This document shows, one piece after another, positions 34,399-44,113 of a DNA stretch of 64,000 nt (the first letter of the stretch is position 1; the number at the start of each line of letters is the position of its first letter). The translations under genes and the position numbers were made by a program. The notes beneath the pieces were generated by a model. The model was not told the origin of the DNA, made no database searches, and worked only from the letters and a program-made list of their open reading frames with translations. Source of the DNA: Rhodococcus wratislaviensis (GTDB taxonomy: Bacteria; Actinomycetota; Actinomycetes; Mycobacteriales; Mycobacteriaceae); NCBI RefSeq assembly GCF_900455735.1, contig NZ_UAUI01000007.1, forward strand, positions 62,001-126,000, in the 5' to 3' direction.

Positions 34399-35028
34399 GT
34401 GGACAAGATCATGAGATATCCGGACCGTGCCCGCACCGAACGAGCGCAACTCGACGCCGTCCTCGACGCCGCGCCGATGGGCACCCTCGCCACCGTCGTC
34501 GACGGCCTGCCGTGGGCCGTGCCGATGCTCTACGCCCGCGACGGCGACAGGATCCTGCTGCACGGCTCCACCGGGGCCGGTGCACTGCGACAGGTGGCGG
34601 CAGGCGCGCCTGCGGTGCTGTGCGTCGCGATGCTCGACGGAATCGTCGTCGCGGACACCCTGTTCGACTCGTCCGCCAACTACCGTTCGGCAGTGGTGCG
34701 GGGCAACCTCGTCACCCTCGGCGAAGACGAATCCGCCGACGCCCTGAACGCGCTGTCGGACGTGCTGATCCCCGGCCGCAGCACGGAGGTCCGGGGGCAC
34801 CGGCGCAAGGAACTCGCCGCGACACTGGCCCTCGCCCTCCCGATCACGCCGGGCCAGTGGACCGTCAAGGTGCGGGACGCACCGCCGGGCGAACCCACCG
34901 AAACCAGCAGCGCCTGGGCCGGGGTGGTCCCGGTGCGGTCGGTCGCCGGTGCGCCCGTCCCGGCGCCGTGGGTGGCGAGCGGCACACCGGTGCCCGCGTC
35001 CGTGTCCCGGCTGACCCGGACCGCGTAA
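34399..35028 (+). CDS. Pyridoxamine-phosphate-oxidase-like flavoprotein
   Basis: A 209-residue split-barrel FMN-binding protein of the PNPOx-like superfamily. LDAAPMGTLATVVDGLPWAVPMLYARDGDRILLHGSTGAGALRQ is the strand-rich FMN-binding core. The C-terminal part has PGQWTVKVRD and GVVPVRSV. It lacks the PLP-binding features of true PdxH as far as can be read. The GTG start is preferred because GAGG lies about 8 bases upstream and the inverted repeat then lies outside the gene; ATG 34348 and ATG 34411 are in frame. It is divergent from a MocR regulator and probably its target. Confidence 0.75.
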   Translation: MDKIMRYPDRARTERAQLDAVLDAAPMGTLATVVDGLPWAVPMLYARDGDRILLHGSTGAGALRQVAAGAPAVLCVAMLDGIVVADTLFDSSANYRSAVVRGNLVTLGEDESADALNALSDVLIPGRSTEVRGHRRKELAATLALALPITPGQWTVKVRDAPPGEPTETSSAWAGVVPVRSVAGAPVPAPWVASGTPVPASVSRLTRTA

Positions 35029-35106
35029 GGAAAGCGTCAAGAGCCGTGGGAGTCCCGTAAGCGCTTCGTCAGCGCCGCCTCTTCCGCCGAGATCCGGCGT
35101 GATGCT

Positions 35107-35140
35107 GGCATGACGCCCCGCAACCGTGGGGTGTCATGCC
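35107..35140 (+). promoter_or_regulatory. Hairpin in kdp leader / end of PNPOx-like gene
   Basis: Arms GGCATGACGCCCC (35107-35119) and GGGGTGTCATGCC (35128-35140) form a 13-bp stem with one G-T pair and an 8-base loop. It could end the PNPOx-like transcript or be part of the kdp 5' leader, 40 bases before the first kdp mini-ORF. It does not match a known riboswitch to my eye. Confidence 0.4.
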
Positions 35141-35180
35141 TGCGCTGAACCGCAGGATCAGTACGAAGAGGGATCCTCAC

Positions 35181-35273
35181 ATGGCCGATGTGGCCTACGT
35201 CGCGCTCGTGCTCGGCGGATTCGCCTGTTGCGCGCTAGTTCTCCGCGCCCTGCAGTCCGGACGCGTGAAATGA
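35181..35273 (+). CDS. 30-residue membrane mini-protein upstream of kdpF
   Basis: MADVAYVALVLGGFACCALVLRALQ and a short basic tail: one predicted transmembrane helix of about 20 residues. GAGGG precedes the ATG by 8 bases, and the stop overlaps the kdpF start as ATGA, so it is coupled to the kdp operon. Small hydrophobic frames at this place recur in actinobacteria (from memory). It may be a second KdpF-like lipid-like stabiliser of the KdpFABC complex. It is too short for routine gene calls. Function is unproven. Confidence 0.68.
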   Translation: MADVAYVALVLGGFACCALVLRALQSGRVK

Positions 35274-35368
35274 CGGGCGCCGGAATACTCGCGGTCGCGC
35301 TCGTCACGATCGCCGCCGCACTCGTCGTGTACCTCCTGATCGCGCTCATCGACCCGGAGCGGTTCTGA
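35270..35368 (+). CDS. kdpF: Potassium-transporting ATPase subunit KdpF
   Basis: A 32-residue single-helix protein (MTGAGILAVALVTIAAALVV, then YLLIALIDPERF). The PERF end is the KdpF signature. It stabilises the KdpABC complex in the membrane. ATG overlaps the mini-ORF stop, and its own stop shares one base with the kdpA ATG (TGATG). Confidence 0.85.
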   Translation: MTGAGILAVALVTIAAALVVYLLIALIDPERF

Positions 35369-37083
35369 TGACGCCTGCCCTGGCGGCCGGACTGCAGGTC
35401 GTCTTCGTCCTCGCGGTACTCGCGGTCGCGTACGTGCCGGTGGGCGACTACATGGCGCGCGTGTACGAATCACGCCGTCACCTGCGGGTCGAATCCGTCC
35501 TGTACCGCCTGTGCCGCATCAACCCCCACACCGAGCAGACCTGGTACGGCTACGCGGGCAGCGTGCTGGGATTCTCCGCGGCGAGTGTGCTCTTCCTCTA
35601 TGCCCTGCAGCGCATCCAGGGAGTGCTGCCGCTGTCCGGGGACCTCTCCGGGGTCAGTCCCGCGGTGGCGTTCAACACGGCCGTGTCGTTCGTGACGAAC
35701 ACCAACTGGCAGTCGTACGCGCCCGAGACCACGATGAGCAACCTGACCCAGCCGGTCGGGCTCGCCGTGCAGAACTTCGTGTCCGCCGCGGTGGGCATGG
35801 CCGTCGCAGTGGCGCTGATCCGGGGGTTCGTCCGGGTGTCGCGCGGCGGTGAGATCGGCAACTTCTGGGTGGACCTCACCCGGGGCAGCCTGCGGATTCT
35901 GCTGCCGTTCTCCTTCGTCATCGCACTGATCCTGCTGAGCCAGGGCGTGATCCAGTCCTTCCATCCGGGTTTCGCGTCCACCGGTCTGGACGGCAACTCC
36001 GTCACCAACGCACTGGCGCCCGTCGCCTCGCAGGAAGCGATCAAGGAACTCGGCACCAACGGCGGCGGGATCCTCGCCGCCAATTCGGCGCACCCGTTCG
36101 AGAACCCGACACCGGTCAGCAACATCGTCGAGATCCTCGCGATCCTGCTGATCCCGGTCGCCCTCACCCGCACGTTCGGCACCATGGTCGGCGACCCTCA
36201 CGACCGAGCGAGCAAGGTGTCCGGGCACCGCCAGGGTCTGACCCTGCTCGCCGTGATGGGCATCCTGTGGGGATCGCTCCTCGCGGTCACGCTCGCCGCG
36301 GAGTCCGGTCGGCGCGGTGTCGCCGCCACCGCCGCGGGCGCGATGATGGAGGGCAAGGAGGTTCGTTTCGGAATCCCCGGTACGGCACTGTTCGCCGTGA
36401 GCACCACCGGAACGTCCACGGGCGCGGTGAATTCGGCGCACGACAGCCTCTCGCCCCTCGGCGGCGGAGCCGTCCTGCTCAACATGCTGCTTGGGGAGAT
36501 CGCGCCCGGCGGTGTCGGCACCGGGCTCTACGGAATTCTCGTCCTCGCCCTGATCGCCGTCTTCGTCGGCGGACTCCTCGTCGGCCGCACACCCGAATAC
36601 CTCGGCAAGAAGCTGCGGCAGCGGGAGATCACGCTCGCCGCCCTGTCCGTGCTGGTGATGCCGGCGCTCGTCCTGATCGGGACCGGAATCACCGTGATCC
36701 TGTCCTCGACCACCGGTTACCAGGGCAACAGCGGCGACCCCGGAAGTCCCGGATCCATCCACGGATTCTCGGAAGTGCTGTATGCGTTCGCGTCGGCCTC
36801 GAACAACAACGGCAGTGCGTTCGGCGGGCTGACGGTGACGAGCGACTGGTTCCAGACCGCTCTCGGCCTGTGCATGCTGTTCGGCCGGTTCCTGCCGATC
36901 ATCTTCGTCCTCGCGCTCGCCGGATCCCTGGCGTCGCAGAAGAAGACGGCCGCAGGCGCCGGAACCCTGCCGACGGCGGGCCCGATGTTCACCGGGCTCC
37001 TCACCGGCACCGTCGTGCTCGTCGCGGCGTTGACATTCTTCCCGGCCCTCGCGCTGGGACCGATCGCGGAGGCTCTGCAGTGA
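35368..37083 (+). CDS. kdpA: Potassium-transporting ATPase subunit A (KdpA)
   Basis: A 571-residue channel-like K+-binding subunit with about 10 membrane helices and four pseudo-repeats. Selectivity-filter-type loops include [51 protein letters not shown] and [12 protein letters not shown]. It brings K+ to KdpB at very low external potassium. Translation is coupled to kdpF and to kdpB (GTGA overlap). Confidence 0.96.
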   Translation: MTPALAAGLQVVFVLAVLAVAYVPVGDYMARVYESRRHLRVESVLYRLCRINPHTEQTWYGYAGSVLGFSAASVLFLYALQRIQGVLPLSGDLSGVSPAVAFNTAVSFVTNTNWQSYAPETTMSNLTQPVGLAVQNFVSAAVGMAVAVALIRGFVRVSRGGEIGNFWVDLTRGSLRILLPFSFVIALILLSQGVIQSFHPGFASTGLDGNSVTNALAPVASQEAIKELGTNGGGILAANSAHPFENPTPVSNIVEILAILLIPVALTRTFGTMVGDPHDRASKVSGHRQGLTLLAVMGILWGSLLAVTLAAESGRRGVAATAAGAMMEGKEVRFGIPGTALFAVSTTGTSTGAVNSAHDSLSPLGGGAVLLNMLLGEIAPGGVGTGLYGILVLALIAVFVGGLLVGRTPEYLGKKLRQREITLAALSVLVMPALVLIGTGITVILSSTTGYQGNSGDPGSPGSIHGFSEVLYAFASASNNNGSAFGGLTVTSDWFQTALGLCMLFGRFLPIIFVLALAGSLASQKKTAAGAGTLPTAGPMFTGLLTGTVVLVAALTFFPALALGPIAEALQ

Positions 37084-39182
37084 GTGTGAACGTGACCAGT
37101 CGTCCGGAGAACGAGGCGGCCACGGCGTCCGAGGCCGGCCACGACCCGGCGCCCGTGAAGGCGGGAATCTTCAGCCCCGCCCAGCTGGTGACGGCGCTAC
37201 CGGGCGCCGTGCGCAAACTCGACCCCCGGCACCTCGCCCGCAACCCGGTGATGTTCGTGGTGTTCGTCGGCTCCGTCGTCACCACCGTCATGGCCGTCGC
37301 CGACCCGTCGGTGTTCTCCTGGGCTGTCGTCGCCTGGCTGTGGTTCACCGTGCTGTTCGCGAATCTGGCCGAGTCGGTCGCGGAGGGGCGGGGCAAGGCC
37401 CAGGCGGCGAGCCTGCGGAAGGTGAAGCAGGACACGGTCGCCCACCGGATCACGGCGAGTGGCCGGGTGGAGTCGGTGGCGGGTACCGACCTGACCGTCG
37501 GTGACCGGGTCGTCGTCGAGGCGGGGGAGGTGATACCCGTCGACGGCGACGTCGTCGACGGCATTGCGACCGTGGACGAGTCGGCCATCACCGGCGAGTC
37601 GGCGCCCGTCGTCCGCGAATCCGGCGGCGACCGGTGCGCCGTCACCGGTGGCACGACCGTGCTGTCCGACCGGATCGTCGTGCGTATCACCGCGGCCCCC
37701 GGACAGTCGTTCGTGGACCGGATGATCGCCCTCGTGGAGGGGGCGGCGCGGCAGAAGACGCCGAACGAGATCGCGCTGAACATCCTGTTGGCGTCGCTGA
37801 CGATCATCTTCCTGCTGGCTGTCGTCGCGATCGGTCCGATGGGTCTGTACGCGGGCCAGGAGCAGGATCCGATCAAGCTGATCGCGCTGCTGGTGTGCCT
37901 GATCCCCACCACGATCGGAGCCCTGCTGTCGGCCATCGGCATCGCCGGGATGGATCGGCTGGTGCAGCGGAACGTCCTGGCGATGTCGGGGCGGGCGGTG
38001 GAGGCCGCGGGCGACATCGACACACTGCTGATGGACAAGACCGGCACCATCACGTTCGGCAACCGGCAGGCCACGGCCGTGCATCCCGCACCGGGGGTTT
38101 CCGCGATCGAGTTGGCCACGGCCGCACGGTTGTCCAGTCTCGCCGACGGCACCCCCGAGGGGCGCAGCATCGTGGACCTGTGCGCCCGGGACTTCGGGTT
38201 GGACCCGGCACCGTCCGAGGCGGAGCGAGCGGCGGAGTTCGTGCCGTTCACGGCGCAGACCCGGATGAGCGGACTCGACATCGACGGCGCCCGGATCCGC
38301 AAGGGCGCGAGCGACGCCGTGCTGACCTGGGTGCAGGCGCTCGGCGGGCACGCGGCGTCCGCCGTCACCGACAGTGTGAACGAGATCGCGCAGGCCGGGG
38401 GAACACCGTTGGTGGTCGCCGCCGTCAACGGAGACGCAGCGACGGTGCTCGGCGTGATCGCGCTGTCGGACGTGGTGAAGCCGGGCATCGCCGAGAGGTT
38501 CGCGGAACTGCGGGCCATGGGGATTCGCACGGTGATGATCACCGGCGACAACCCGTTGACGGCGAAGGCCATCGCGGCCGAGGCCGGAGTCGACGATTTC
38601 ATGGCCGAGGCGACACCCGAGGACAAGCTCGCGCTGATCCGGCAGGAACAGGAGGGCGGCCGGCTCGTCGCGATGACCGGGGACGGCACCAACGACGCCC
38701 CGGCGCTGGCCCAGGCGGATGTCGGGGTGGCGATGAACACCGGCACGTCGGCGGCGAAGGAAGCCGGGAACATGGTGGATCTCGATTCGGACCCCACCAA
38801 GCTCATCGAGGTGGTGGAGATCGGCAAGCAGCTGCTCATCACGCGCGGTGCGCTCACCACGTTCTCGCTCGCCAACGACCTGGCCAAGTACTTCGCGATT
38901 CTCCCCGCCCTGTTCAGCGGCATCTACCCGCAGCTGGACACGCTGAACATCATGCGGCTGGCCACCCCGGAATCGGCCATCCTGTCGGCGGTGATCTTCA
39001 ACGCCGTCGTGATCGTCGCGCTGATCCCGTTGTCGCTGAAAGGTGTTCGCTACCGTCCGTCGTCGGCGTCCACGCTGCTGGGCCGCAACCTCCTGATCTA
39101 CGGCCTCGGCGGCGTGATCACGCCGTTCGCCGGTATCTGGCTCATCGACCTCGTCGTTCGTCTCGTTCCCGGAATTGGGTGA
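37080..39182 (+). CDS. kdpB: Potassium-transporting ATPase subunit B (KdpB)
   Basis: A 700-residue P-type ATPase catalytic subunit. Motifs are [10 protein letters not shown] (actuator TGES), the phosphorylated Asp in [20 protein letters not shown] in the nucleotide domain, and [27 protein letters not shown] in the hinge. About seven membrane helices are present. It hydrolyses ATP to drive K+ uptake through KdpA. The GTG start overlaps the kdpA stop (GTGA); GTG 37086 is an alternative. kdpC follows 6 bases downstream. Confidence 0.96.
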   Translation: MSVNVTSRPENEAATASEAGHDPAPVKAGIFSPAQLVTALPGAVRKLDPRHLARNPVMFVVFVGSVVTTVMAVADPSVFSWAVVAWLWFTVLFANLAESVAEGRGKAQAASLRKVKQDTVAHRITASGRVESVAGTDLTVGDRVVVEAGEVIPVDGDVVDGIATVDESAITGESAPVVRESGGDRCAVTGGTTVLSDRIVVRITAAPGQSFVDRMIALVEGAARQKTPNEIALNILLASLTIIFLLAVVAIGPMGLYAGQEQDPIKLIALLVCLIPTTIGALLSAIGIAGMDRLVQRNVLAMSGRAVEAAGDIDTLLMDKTGTITFGNRQATAVHPAPGVSAIELATAARLSSLADGTPEGRSIVDLCARDFGLDPAPSEAERAAEFVPFTAQTRMSGLDIDGARIRKGASDAVLTWVQALGGHAASAVTDSVNEIAQAGGTPLVVAAVNGDAATVLGVIALSDVVKPGIAERFAELRAMGIRTVMITGDNPLTAKAIAAEAGVDDFMAEATPEDKLALIRQEQEGGRLVAMTGDGTNDAPALAQADVGVAMNTGTSAAKEAGNMVDLDSDPTKLIEVVEIGKQLLITRGALTTFSLANDLAKYFAILPALFSGIYPQLDTLNIMRLATPESAILSAVIFNAVVIVALIPLSLKGVRYRPSSASTLLGRNLLIYGLGGVITPFAGIWLIDLVVRLVPGIG

Positions 39183-39188
39183 TCCCGC

Positions 39189-39839
39189 ATGCGATTTCTC
39201 ATCGGTCTGTTGCGGCAGACCTGGGCCGGACTACTCGTCCTGCTCGCACTCACAGCAATCCTCGGTGTGCTCTATCCCGCCGCCGTGTGGGGGGTGAGCA
39301 GGATCGGCGCCGGAGCGGCCGAGGGGTCTCCGGTGCGCGACACCACCGGGTGCGTCGTCGGGAGCCGGTGGGTGGGTGTCGACCCGCAGGTGCCGGCGGG
39401 GGAGCCGGATCCGTTCTTCCACAACCGCGTCACCGGGTCGGTGGCCGAACAGGATCCGTTCGCGCCGGGCGACCCTGCCACCGCCCTGCCCACCAACCAG
39501 GGGCCGAGCAGCGAGATCCTGGCGACGTTCATCGCCGACCGGCGGGCGGCGATCGCGACCCGGGAAGGGGTGGACGCCGGGGACGTTCCGGCCGACGCGG
39601 TCACCGGATCCGGCTCGGGCATCGACCCGCACATCAGCCCCGCGTATGCGGCGTTGCAGGTGCCGAGGGTGGCGGCGGAGAACGGCCTCAGCGAGACCCG
39701 GGTCCGGCAACTGGTCGACGAGAACACCGAGGGAAGGCAACTCGGTTTCCTCGGTGAGGACCGGGTGAACGTCCTCGAACTGAACCTGGCCCTCGGCCTG
39801 ACCGCACCTGAGTGCACGGCCCCGGCCGCTGGTGGATGA
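39189..39839 (+). CDS. kdpC: Potassium-transporting ATPase subunit C (KdpC)
   Basis: A 216-residue KdpC with one N-terminal helix (LLVLLALTAILGVLYPAAVWGV). Family motifs in the outer domain are FHNRVTGSVAEQDPF, ALPTNQGPSSEIL, GSGIDPHISPAYAALQVPRVA and RQLGFLGEDRVNVLELNLAL. It joins KdpA and KdpB and raises ATP affinity. The 3' end overlaps kdpD by 8 bases. Confidence 0.95.
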   Translation: MRFLIGLLRQTWAGLLVLLALTAILGVLYPAAVWGVSRIGAGAAEGSPVRDTTGCVVGSRWVGVDPQVPAGEPDPFFHNRVTGSVAEQDPFAPGDPATALPTNQGPSSEILATFIADRRAAIATREGVDAGDVPADAVTGSGSGIDPHISPAYAALQVPRVAAENGLSETRVRQLVDENTEGRQLGFLGEDRVNVLELNLALGLTAPECTAPAAGG

Positions 39840-42384
39840 TGGCGAGGTGAGTGGTCCCAAACCGGACGTCGAGCGCCGGGACGTCGAACACCGACGCGGT
39901 GAACTGCGCATCTACCTCGGTGCCGCACCGGGCGTCGGCAAGACGTTCGCGATGCTCGGTGAGGCGCACCGCCGCCGGGAGCGGGGGTGCGACGTGGTCG
40001 CGGCCGTGGTGGAGACCCACGGCCGCGACCGCACGGCGGCGCAGCTCGGCGACCTCGAACTGATTCCGCCCAAGCTGATCGCCTACCGGGGCACGCTCGG
40101 CCGGGAACTCGACGTCGATGCGGTGCTCGCCCGCAGGCCTGCATTGGTCCTCGTCGACGAACTCGCGCACACGAACACGCCGGGCAGCGTCCACGAGAAA
40201 CGCTGGCAGGACGTGGAGATACTCCTCGCCGCGGGGATCGACGTCCTCTCGACGCTGAATGTCCAGCACCTCGAAAGCCTCAACGACGTGGTCCAGCGGA
40301 TCACCGGCGTGGTGCAGCAGGAAACGGTTCCCGACGAGGTGGTGCGCGCCGCCACCCAGGTCGAACTGGTCGACATCACGCCGGAGGCTCTGCGCCGCAG
40401 GCTGTCCCACGGCAACATCTACGCCGCGGACAAAGTCGACGCGGCGCTGAGCAACTATTTCCGGAAGGGGAACCTCACCGCACTCCGCGAACTCGCCCTG
40501 CTGTGGGTGGCCGACCAGGTGGATGCCGCCCTGGCGAAATATCGTGCGGAGAACAAGATCACCGACACCTGGGAGGCCCGGGAACGGGTGGTGGTCGCGG
40601 TGACGGGCGGGCCGGAATCGGAGACGCTGGTCCGTCGCGCCGGCCGGATCGCGTCGAGATCCAGCGCCGAGCTGATCGTCGTTCACGTGGTGCGCGGCGA
40701 CGGCCTCGCGGGTGTCTCGGCTCCGGAAATGGGCAAGGTGCGCACGCTCGCCGCGAGCATCGGGGCGAGCTTGCACAGCGTCGTCGGCGACGACGTCCCG
40801 ACGACGCTGCTCGACTTCGCCCGGACCGCGAACGCCACGCAACTGGTGCTGGGCACGTCGAGACGCTCACGGTGGGCGCGGATCTTCGACGAGGGCATCG
40901 GTGCGAGCGTGCTGCACCAGTCCGGGTCGATCGACGTGCACATGGTGACGCACGGCGAATCCCACCGCCTGAGGCGGTTGTCGCCGGTGGGGTCCCGTTC
41001 GCGCACGGCGATCGCCTGGATCGCCGCGGTCCTCGTACCGTCGATCGCCACCGTGGTGATGAGCGCCGTCGACCGTTGGCTCGGATTGGTCGGCGAGGGG
41101 GCCCTGTTCTTCATCGTGGTGCTGCTCGTCTCGCTGCTCGGGGGTGTCGCCCCCGCAGCGTTCTCCGCGCTGATCTCGGGTCTGTTCCTCAACTACTTCT
41201 TCACGCCGCCGGTGCGGAGCTTCACCATCGCCGAGCCGGACAACTTCATCACCACCGTCGTGCTGCTCGTGGTGGCCGTCGCGGTCGCGGTCCTGGTCGA
41301 CGCCGCCGCGAAGCGTGCCCGGGAGGCCCGCCGGGCGTCGCAGGAAGCCGAGTTGCTGGCACTGTTCGCCGGATCGGTGCTGCGCGGAGCCGACCTCGAC
41401 ACCCTGCTCGAGAAGGTGCGCGAGACGTACGGCCAGGATTCGGTCAGTGTGCTGCACCGGGACCGCGGCCCGGTGGGGTCCGTCGGGCCGCACCCGCCGG
41501 TGAGTGTGGACGACGCCGACACCGTCTGCGAGGTGGGGGAAGGGGAATACGCGCTCGCCCTGCGCGGCAGCGAACTGCACGCCCGGGACCGTCGGGTGCT
41601 GCTCGCCGTCGCCAACCAGGCGGTGGGCATGATCCGCCAGGCCGAGCTCGCGCAGGAGGCGGGGCAGGCGCAGGCACTGGCCGAGGCCGACCGGTTGCGG
41701 CGGTCGCTGCTGTCCGCCGTCAGCCACGACCTCCGGACCCCGCTGGCCGCCGTCAAGGCCGCCGCGTCGAGTCTGCGCAGCGACGACGTCGACTTCTCCC
41801 CGGAAGACACCGCCGAACTGCTCGCGACCATCGAGGAATCGGCCGACGTCCTGACCTCCCTCGTCGGCAACCTGCTCGATTCGTCCCGGCTCGCGGCGGG
41901 AGTGGTGACCCCGACGCTGCGACCGGTGTACCTCGACGAGGTGGTGCACCGGGCGCTGGTGGGTCTGGGAATCGGCGGCCGGACCGGGACCCGGGCCCGG
42001 GAAAGGGTGGAGGTCGACGTCGGAACTGTCACGGCGATGGCGGATTCGGGCCTGCTCGAGCGGGTGCTCGCGAATCTGATCGACAACGCACTCCGCTACG
42101 GTGAGGACTCCGTGATCCGGGTCGGTGCCGCGGCGGTGGGAGACCGCGCCGTCGTCACCGTCGCCGACACGGGGCCGGGAATTCCGCGTGGGCGAGCAGA
42201 CGAGATGTTCGCACCGTTCCAGCGGCTGGGGGACCGCGACACGACCACCGGAGTCGGGCTCGGGCTCTCCGTCGTCCGCGGATTCGTCGACGCGATGGGC
42301 GGGACCATCAGCGCCACCGACACCCCCGGCGGTGGTCTGACGATGGTGGTGGAACTGGCCGGGGCGGGAGGGGAGCATCCATGA
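39832..42384 (+). CDS. kdpD: Potassium sensor histidine kinase KdpD
   Basis: An 850-residue sensor. The N-terminal KdpD domain has Walker A GAAPGVGKTF (about 31-40) and LVDELAHTNTPGS. A UspA-like domain follows (about 250-365, GTSRRSRWARIF). Four membrane helices lie at about 385-490, then a GAF-like region and the kinase core with H632 in SAVSHDLRTPLAAVK, N-box LANLIDNALRYG and G-boxes DTGPGIPRGRADEMF and GVGLGLSVV. It phosphorylates KdpE when K+ is scarce. Start GTG 39832 overlaps kdpC; GTG 39847 is an alternative. Confidence 0.95.
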   Translation: MDDGEVSGPKPDVERRDVEHRRGELRIYLGAAPGVGKTFAMLGEAHRRRERGCDVVAAVVETHGRDRTAAQLGDLELIPPKLIAYRGTLGRELDVDAVLARRPALVLVDELAHTNTPGSVHEKRWQDVEILLAAGIDVLSTLNVQHLESLNDVVQRITGVVQQETVPDEVVRAATQVELVDITPEALRRRLSHGNIYAADKVDAALSNYFRKGNLTALRELALLWVADQVDAALAKYRAENKITDTWEARERVVVAVTGGPESETLVRRAGRIASRSSAELIVVHVVRGDGLAGVSAPEMGKVRTLAASIGASLHSVVGDDVPTTLLDFARTANATQLVLGTSRRSRWARIFDEGIGASVLHQSGSIDVHMVTHGESHRLRRLSPVGSRSRTAIAWIAAVLVPSIATVVMSAVDRWLGLVGEGALFFIVVLLVSLLGGVAPAAFSALISGLFLNYFFTPPVRSFTIAEPDNFITTVVLLVVAVAVAVLVDAAAKRAREARRASQEAELLALFAGSVLRGADLDTLLEKVRETYGQDSVSVLHRDRGPVGSVGPHPPVSVDDADTVCEVGEGEYALALRGSELHARDRRVLLAVANQAVGMIRQAELAQEAGQAQALAEADRLRRSLLSAVSHDLRTPLAAVKAAASSLRSDDVDFSPEDTAELLATIEESADVLTSLVGNLLDSSRLAAGVVTPTLRPVYLDEVVHRALVGLGIGGRTGTRARERVEVDVGTVTAMADSGLLERVLANLIDNALRYGEDSVIRVGAAAVGDRAVVTVADTGPGIPRGRADEMFAPFQRLGDRDTTTGVGLGLSVVRGFVDAMGGTISATDTPGGGLTMVVELAGAGGEHP

Positions 42385-43061
42385 CGAGAGTTCTCGTGGT
42401 CGACGACGAACCGCAGATTCTCCGCGCCCTGCGGATCAATCTGAGTGTGCGTGGATACGACGTGGTGACGGCCGCGTCCGGGGCCGCCGCTCTACGCGCC
42501 GCGGCCGAGCGACCGCCGGACGTGATCGTGCTCGACCTCGGGCTACCCGACATGGACGGCACCGAGGTGCTCGCCGGCCTCCGCGGGTGGTGCCCCGCAC
42601 CGGTGATCGTGCTGTCGGCGCGGACGGACTCCGCGGACAAGGTGGAAGCCCTCGACGCCGGCGCCGACGACTACGTCACCAAACCGTTCGGGATGGACGA
42701 GTTCCTTGCCCGGGTGCGTGCGGCCGCCCGCCGGGCGACGACGGCTGTCGACACGAGTGAACCTGTGGTGGAGACGGATTCGTTCACGGTCGATCTGGCG
42801 GCGAAGACGGTGCGGCGGGCGGGGGCCGAGGTGCACCTGACGCCGACCGAATGGGGGATGCTCGAGATGCTCGTGCGGAACAAGGGCAAGCTGGTGGGGC
42901 AGAAGGAACTGCTGCGGGAGGTGTGGGGCCCTGCCTACGCCACCGAGACCCATTACCTGCGGGTGTATCTGGCGCAGCTGCGGCGCAAGCTCGAGGACGA
43001 CCCGTCCCATCCGCGACACCTCATCACCGAGGCCGGGATGGGGTACCGGTTCCAGGTGTGA
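42381..43061 (+). CDS. kdpE: KDP operon response regulator KdpE
   Basis: A 226-residue OmpR-class regulator. The receiver has acidic pocket VVDDE, phospho-acceptor D52 (VIVLDLGLPDMDG) and K in YVTKPFG. The C-terminal winged helix has VHLTPTEWGMLEMLVRNKGKLVGQKELLREVWG and THYLRVYLAQLRRKLEDDP. Its start overlaps the kdpD stop (ATGA). It should activate the kdp promoter upstream of the mini-ORF. Confidence 0.95.
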   Translation: MTRVLVVDDEPQILRALRINLSVRGYDVVTAASGAAALRAAAERPPDVIVLDLGLPDMDGTEVLAGLRGWCPAPVIVLSARTDSADKVEALDAGADDYVTKPFGMDEFLARVRAAARRATTAVDTSEPVVETDSFTVDLAAKTVRRAGAEVHLTPTEWGMLEMLVRNKGKLVGQKELLREVWGPAYATETHYLRVYLAQLRRKLEDDPSHPRHLITEAGMGYRFQV

Positions 43062-43100
43062 GGTCGCGAGCAGTGGGCCGGAAGCCGCACCGCATTGGGT

Positions 43101-43119
43101 ATTGGTTAGCCTTGCCTTA
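43101..43119 (+). promoter_or_regulatory. Iron-box-like site and leaderless promoter of the siderophore lipoprotein
   Basis: A 19-base stretch matches the DtxR/IdeR consensus TTAGGTTAGGCTAACCTAA at 13 of 19 positions (ATTGGTTAGCCTTGCCTTA). It contains -10 TAGCCT (43107-43112), 6 bases before the ATG. Repressor binding there would block a leaderless promoter under iron-replete conditions. Confidence 0.6.
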
Positions 43120-44096
43120 TGCGAATGAGGAGTCTCGTCTCGGTGTCACTGCTGGCCCTGGTGTTGGCCGGCTGCGGGAGCGGCGGCGAGGGCGAGCGCG
43201 AGGCGGCGGCAGGCTCAGGCGATGCCGCGTTCCCGGCAGTCGTCGCCACGAAATTCGGTGACGTCACCGTCGAGTCCAAGCCCGAGCGCGTGGTCGCCCT
43301 CGGCTGGGGCGACGCCGAGACCGCGCTGGCGCTCGGTGTCGAACCCGTCGGGGCGAGCGACTGGGTCGCGTTCGGCGGCGACGGCGTCGGGCCGTGGGCG
43401 GACGGGATGTACACCACCGCGCCTGCGATCATCGGAACCCTCGAACCGTCGTACGAGCAGATCGCGGCGCTCGAACCGGACGTCATCCTCGACACGAAGA
43501 GCGCCGGCGACAAGGAACGCTACGACCACCTGTCGCAGATAGCTCCGACGATTGCGCTGCCGGAGGGCGCCGACAACTACAAGACTCCGATCGAGGATCA
43601 GGTGTCGATGGTCGCGACCGCACTCGGCGTGCCGGAGCAGGGGGAAGCTCTGCTCGCCGACATCGACCGGCGATTCGCGGAAGCGGCCGCGGCCCATCCC
43701 GAGTTCGCGGGGAAGACGATCACCGTCGGCGCGTTCTCGGGGGCGGGATGGGGCGCCTACACCGCCGACACCGAGCGCCTCCAGTTCATGAAGAAACTCG
43801 GCTTCGTCAGCAATCCGGCGGTGGACGCGCAGCCCGCGGTGAAGTTCTCCGTCCCGGTGTCGGAGGAGAATCTCGGCGTGATGGACGCCGACATGGTGGT
43901 CGTATTCCCGGTCGGCAGGCCGGCCGCCGACGTCACGAACCGGCCGCTGTTCCAGGCGATCCCGGCAGTGCGCGACGGACGGTCCCTCGTGTTCGACGAT
44001 CAGAGTGTCGCCAAGGCGTACTCCACGAACTCGGTGCTGTCGTTGCGGTACGCACTCGACACCGTCGTGCCTCTGGTGTCCGAACGGCTGCGGTGA
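43119..44096 (+). CDS. Iron-siderophore ABC transporter substrate-binding lipoprotein
   Basis: A 325-residue FepB/FecB-like periplasmic-binding protein. The signal peptide ends in lipobox LAGC (Cys19), followed by a Gly/Ser/Glu linker. The fold has VVALGWGDAETALALGVEPVGASDW and YEQIAALEPDVILDTKS as first-lobe motifs and FSVPVSEENLGVMDADMVVVFP in the second lobe. It captures ferric siderophore outside the membrane; permease and ATPase genes are not in the window. An iron-box-like sequence overlaps its promoter. ATG 43119 fits the -10 spacing; ATG 43125 is an alternative. Confidence 0.88.
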   Translation: MRMRSLVSVSLLALVLAGCGSGGEGEREAAAGSGDAAFPAVVATKFGDVTVESKPERVVALGWGDAETALALGVEPVGASDWVAFGGDGVGPWADGMYTTAPAIIGTLEPSYEQIAALEPDVILDTKSAGDKERYDHLSQIAPTIALPEGADNYKTPIEDQVSMVATALGVPEQGEALLADIDRRFAEAAAAHPEFAGKTITVGAFSGAGWGAYTADTERLQFMKKLGFVSNPAVDAQPAVKFSVPVSEENLGVMDADMVVVFPVGRPAADVTNRPLFQAIPAVRDGRSLVFDDQSVAKAYSTNSVLSLRYALDTVVPLVSERLR

Positions 44097-44113
44097 GCTG
44101 ACCCGGCGCCCGC

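Noticed and set aside
35029..35180. c-di-AMP (ydaO) riboswitch before kdp
   Set aside because: A hairpin is present, but conserved ydaO sequence blocks could not be recognised and the region seems too short.
36267..37079. Long N-terminal extension of KdpB
   Set aside because: The extension is an out-of-frame reading of kdpA. KdpB homology and the GTGA overlap place the start at 37080.
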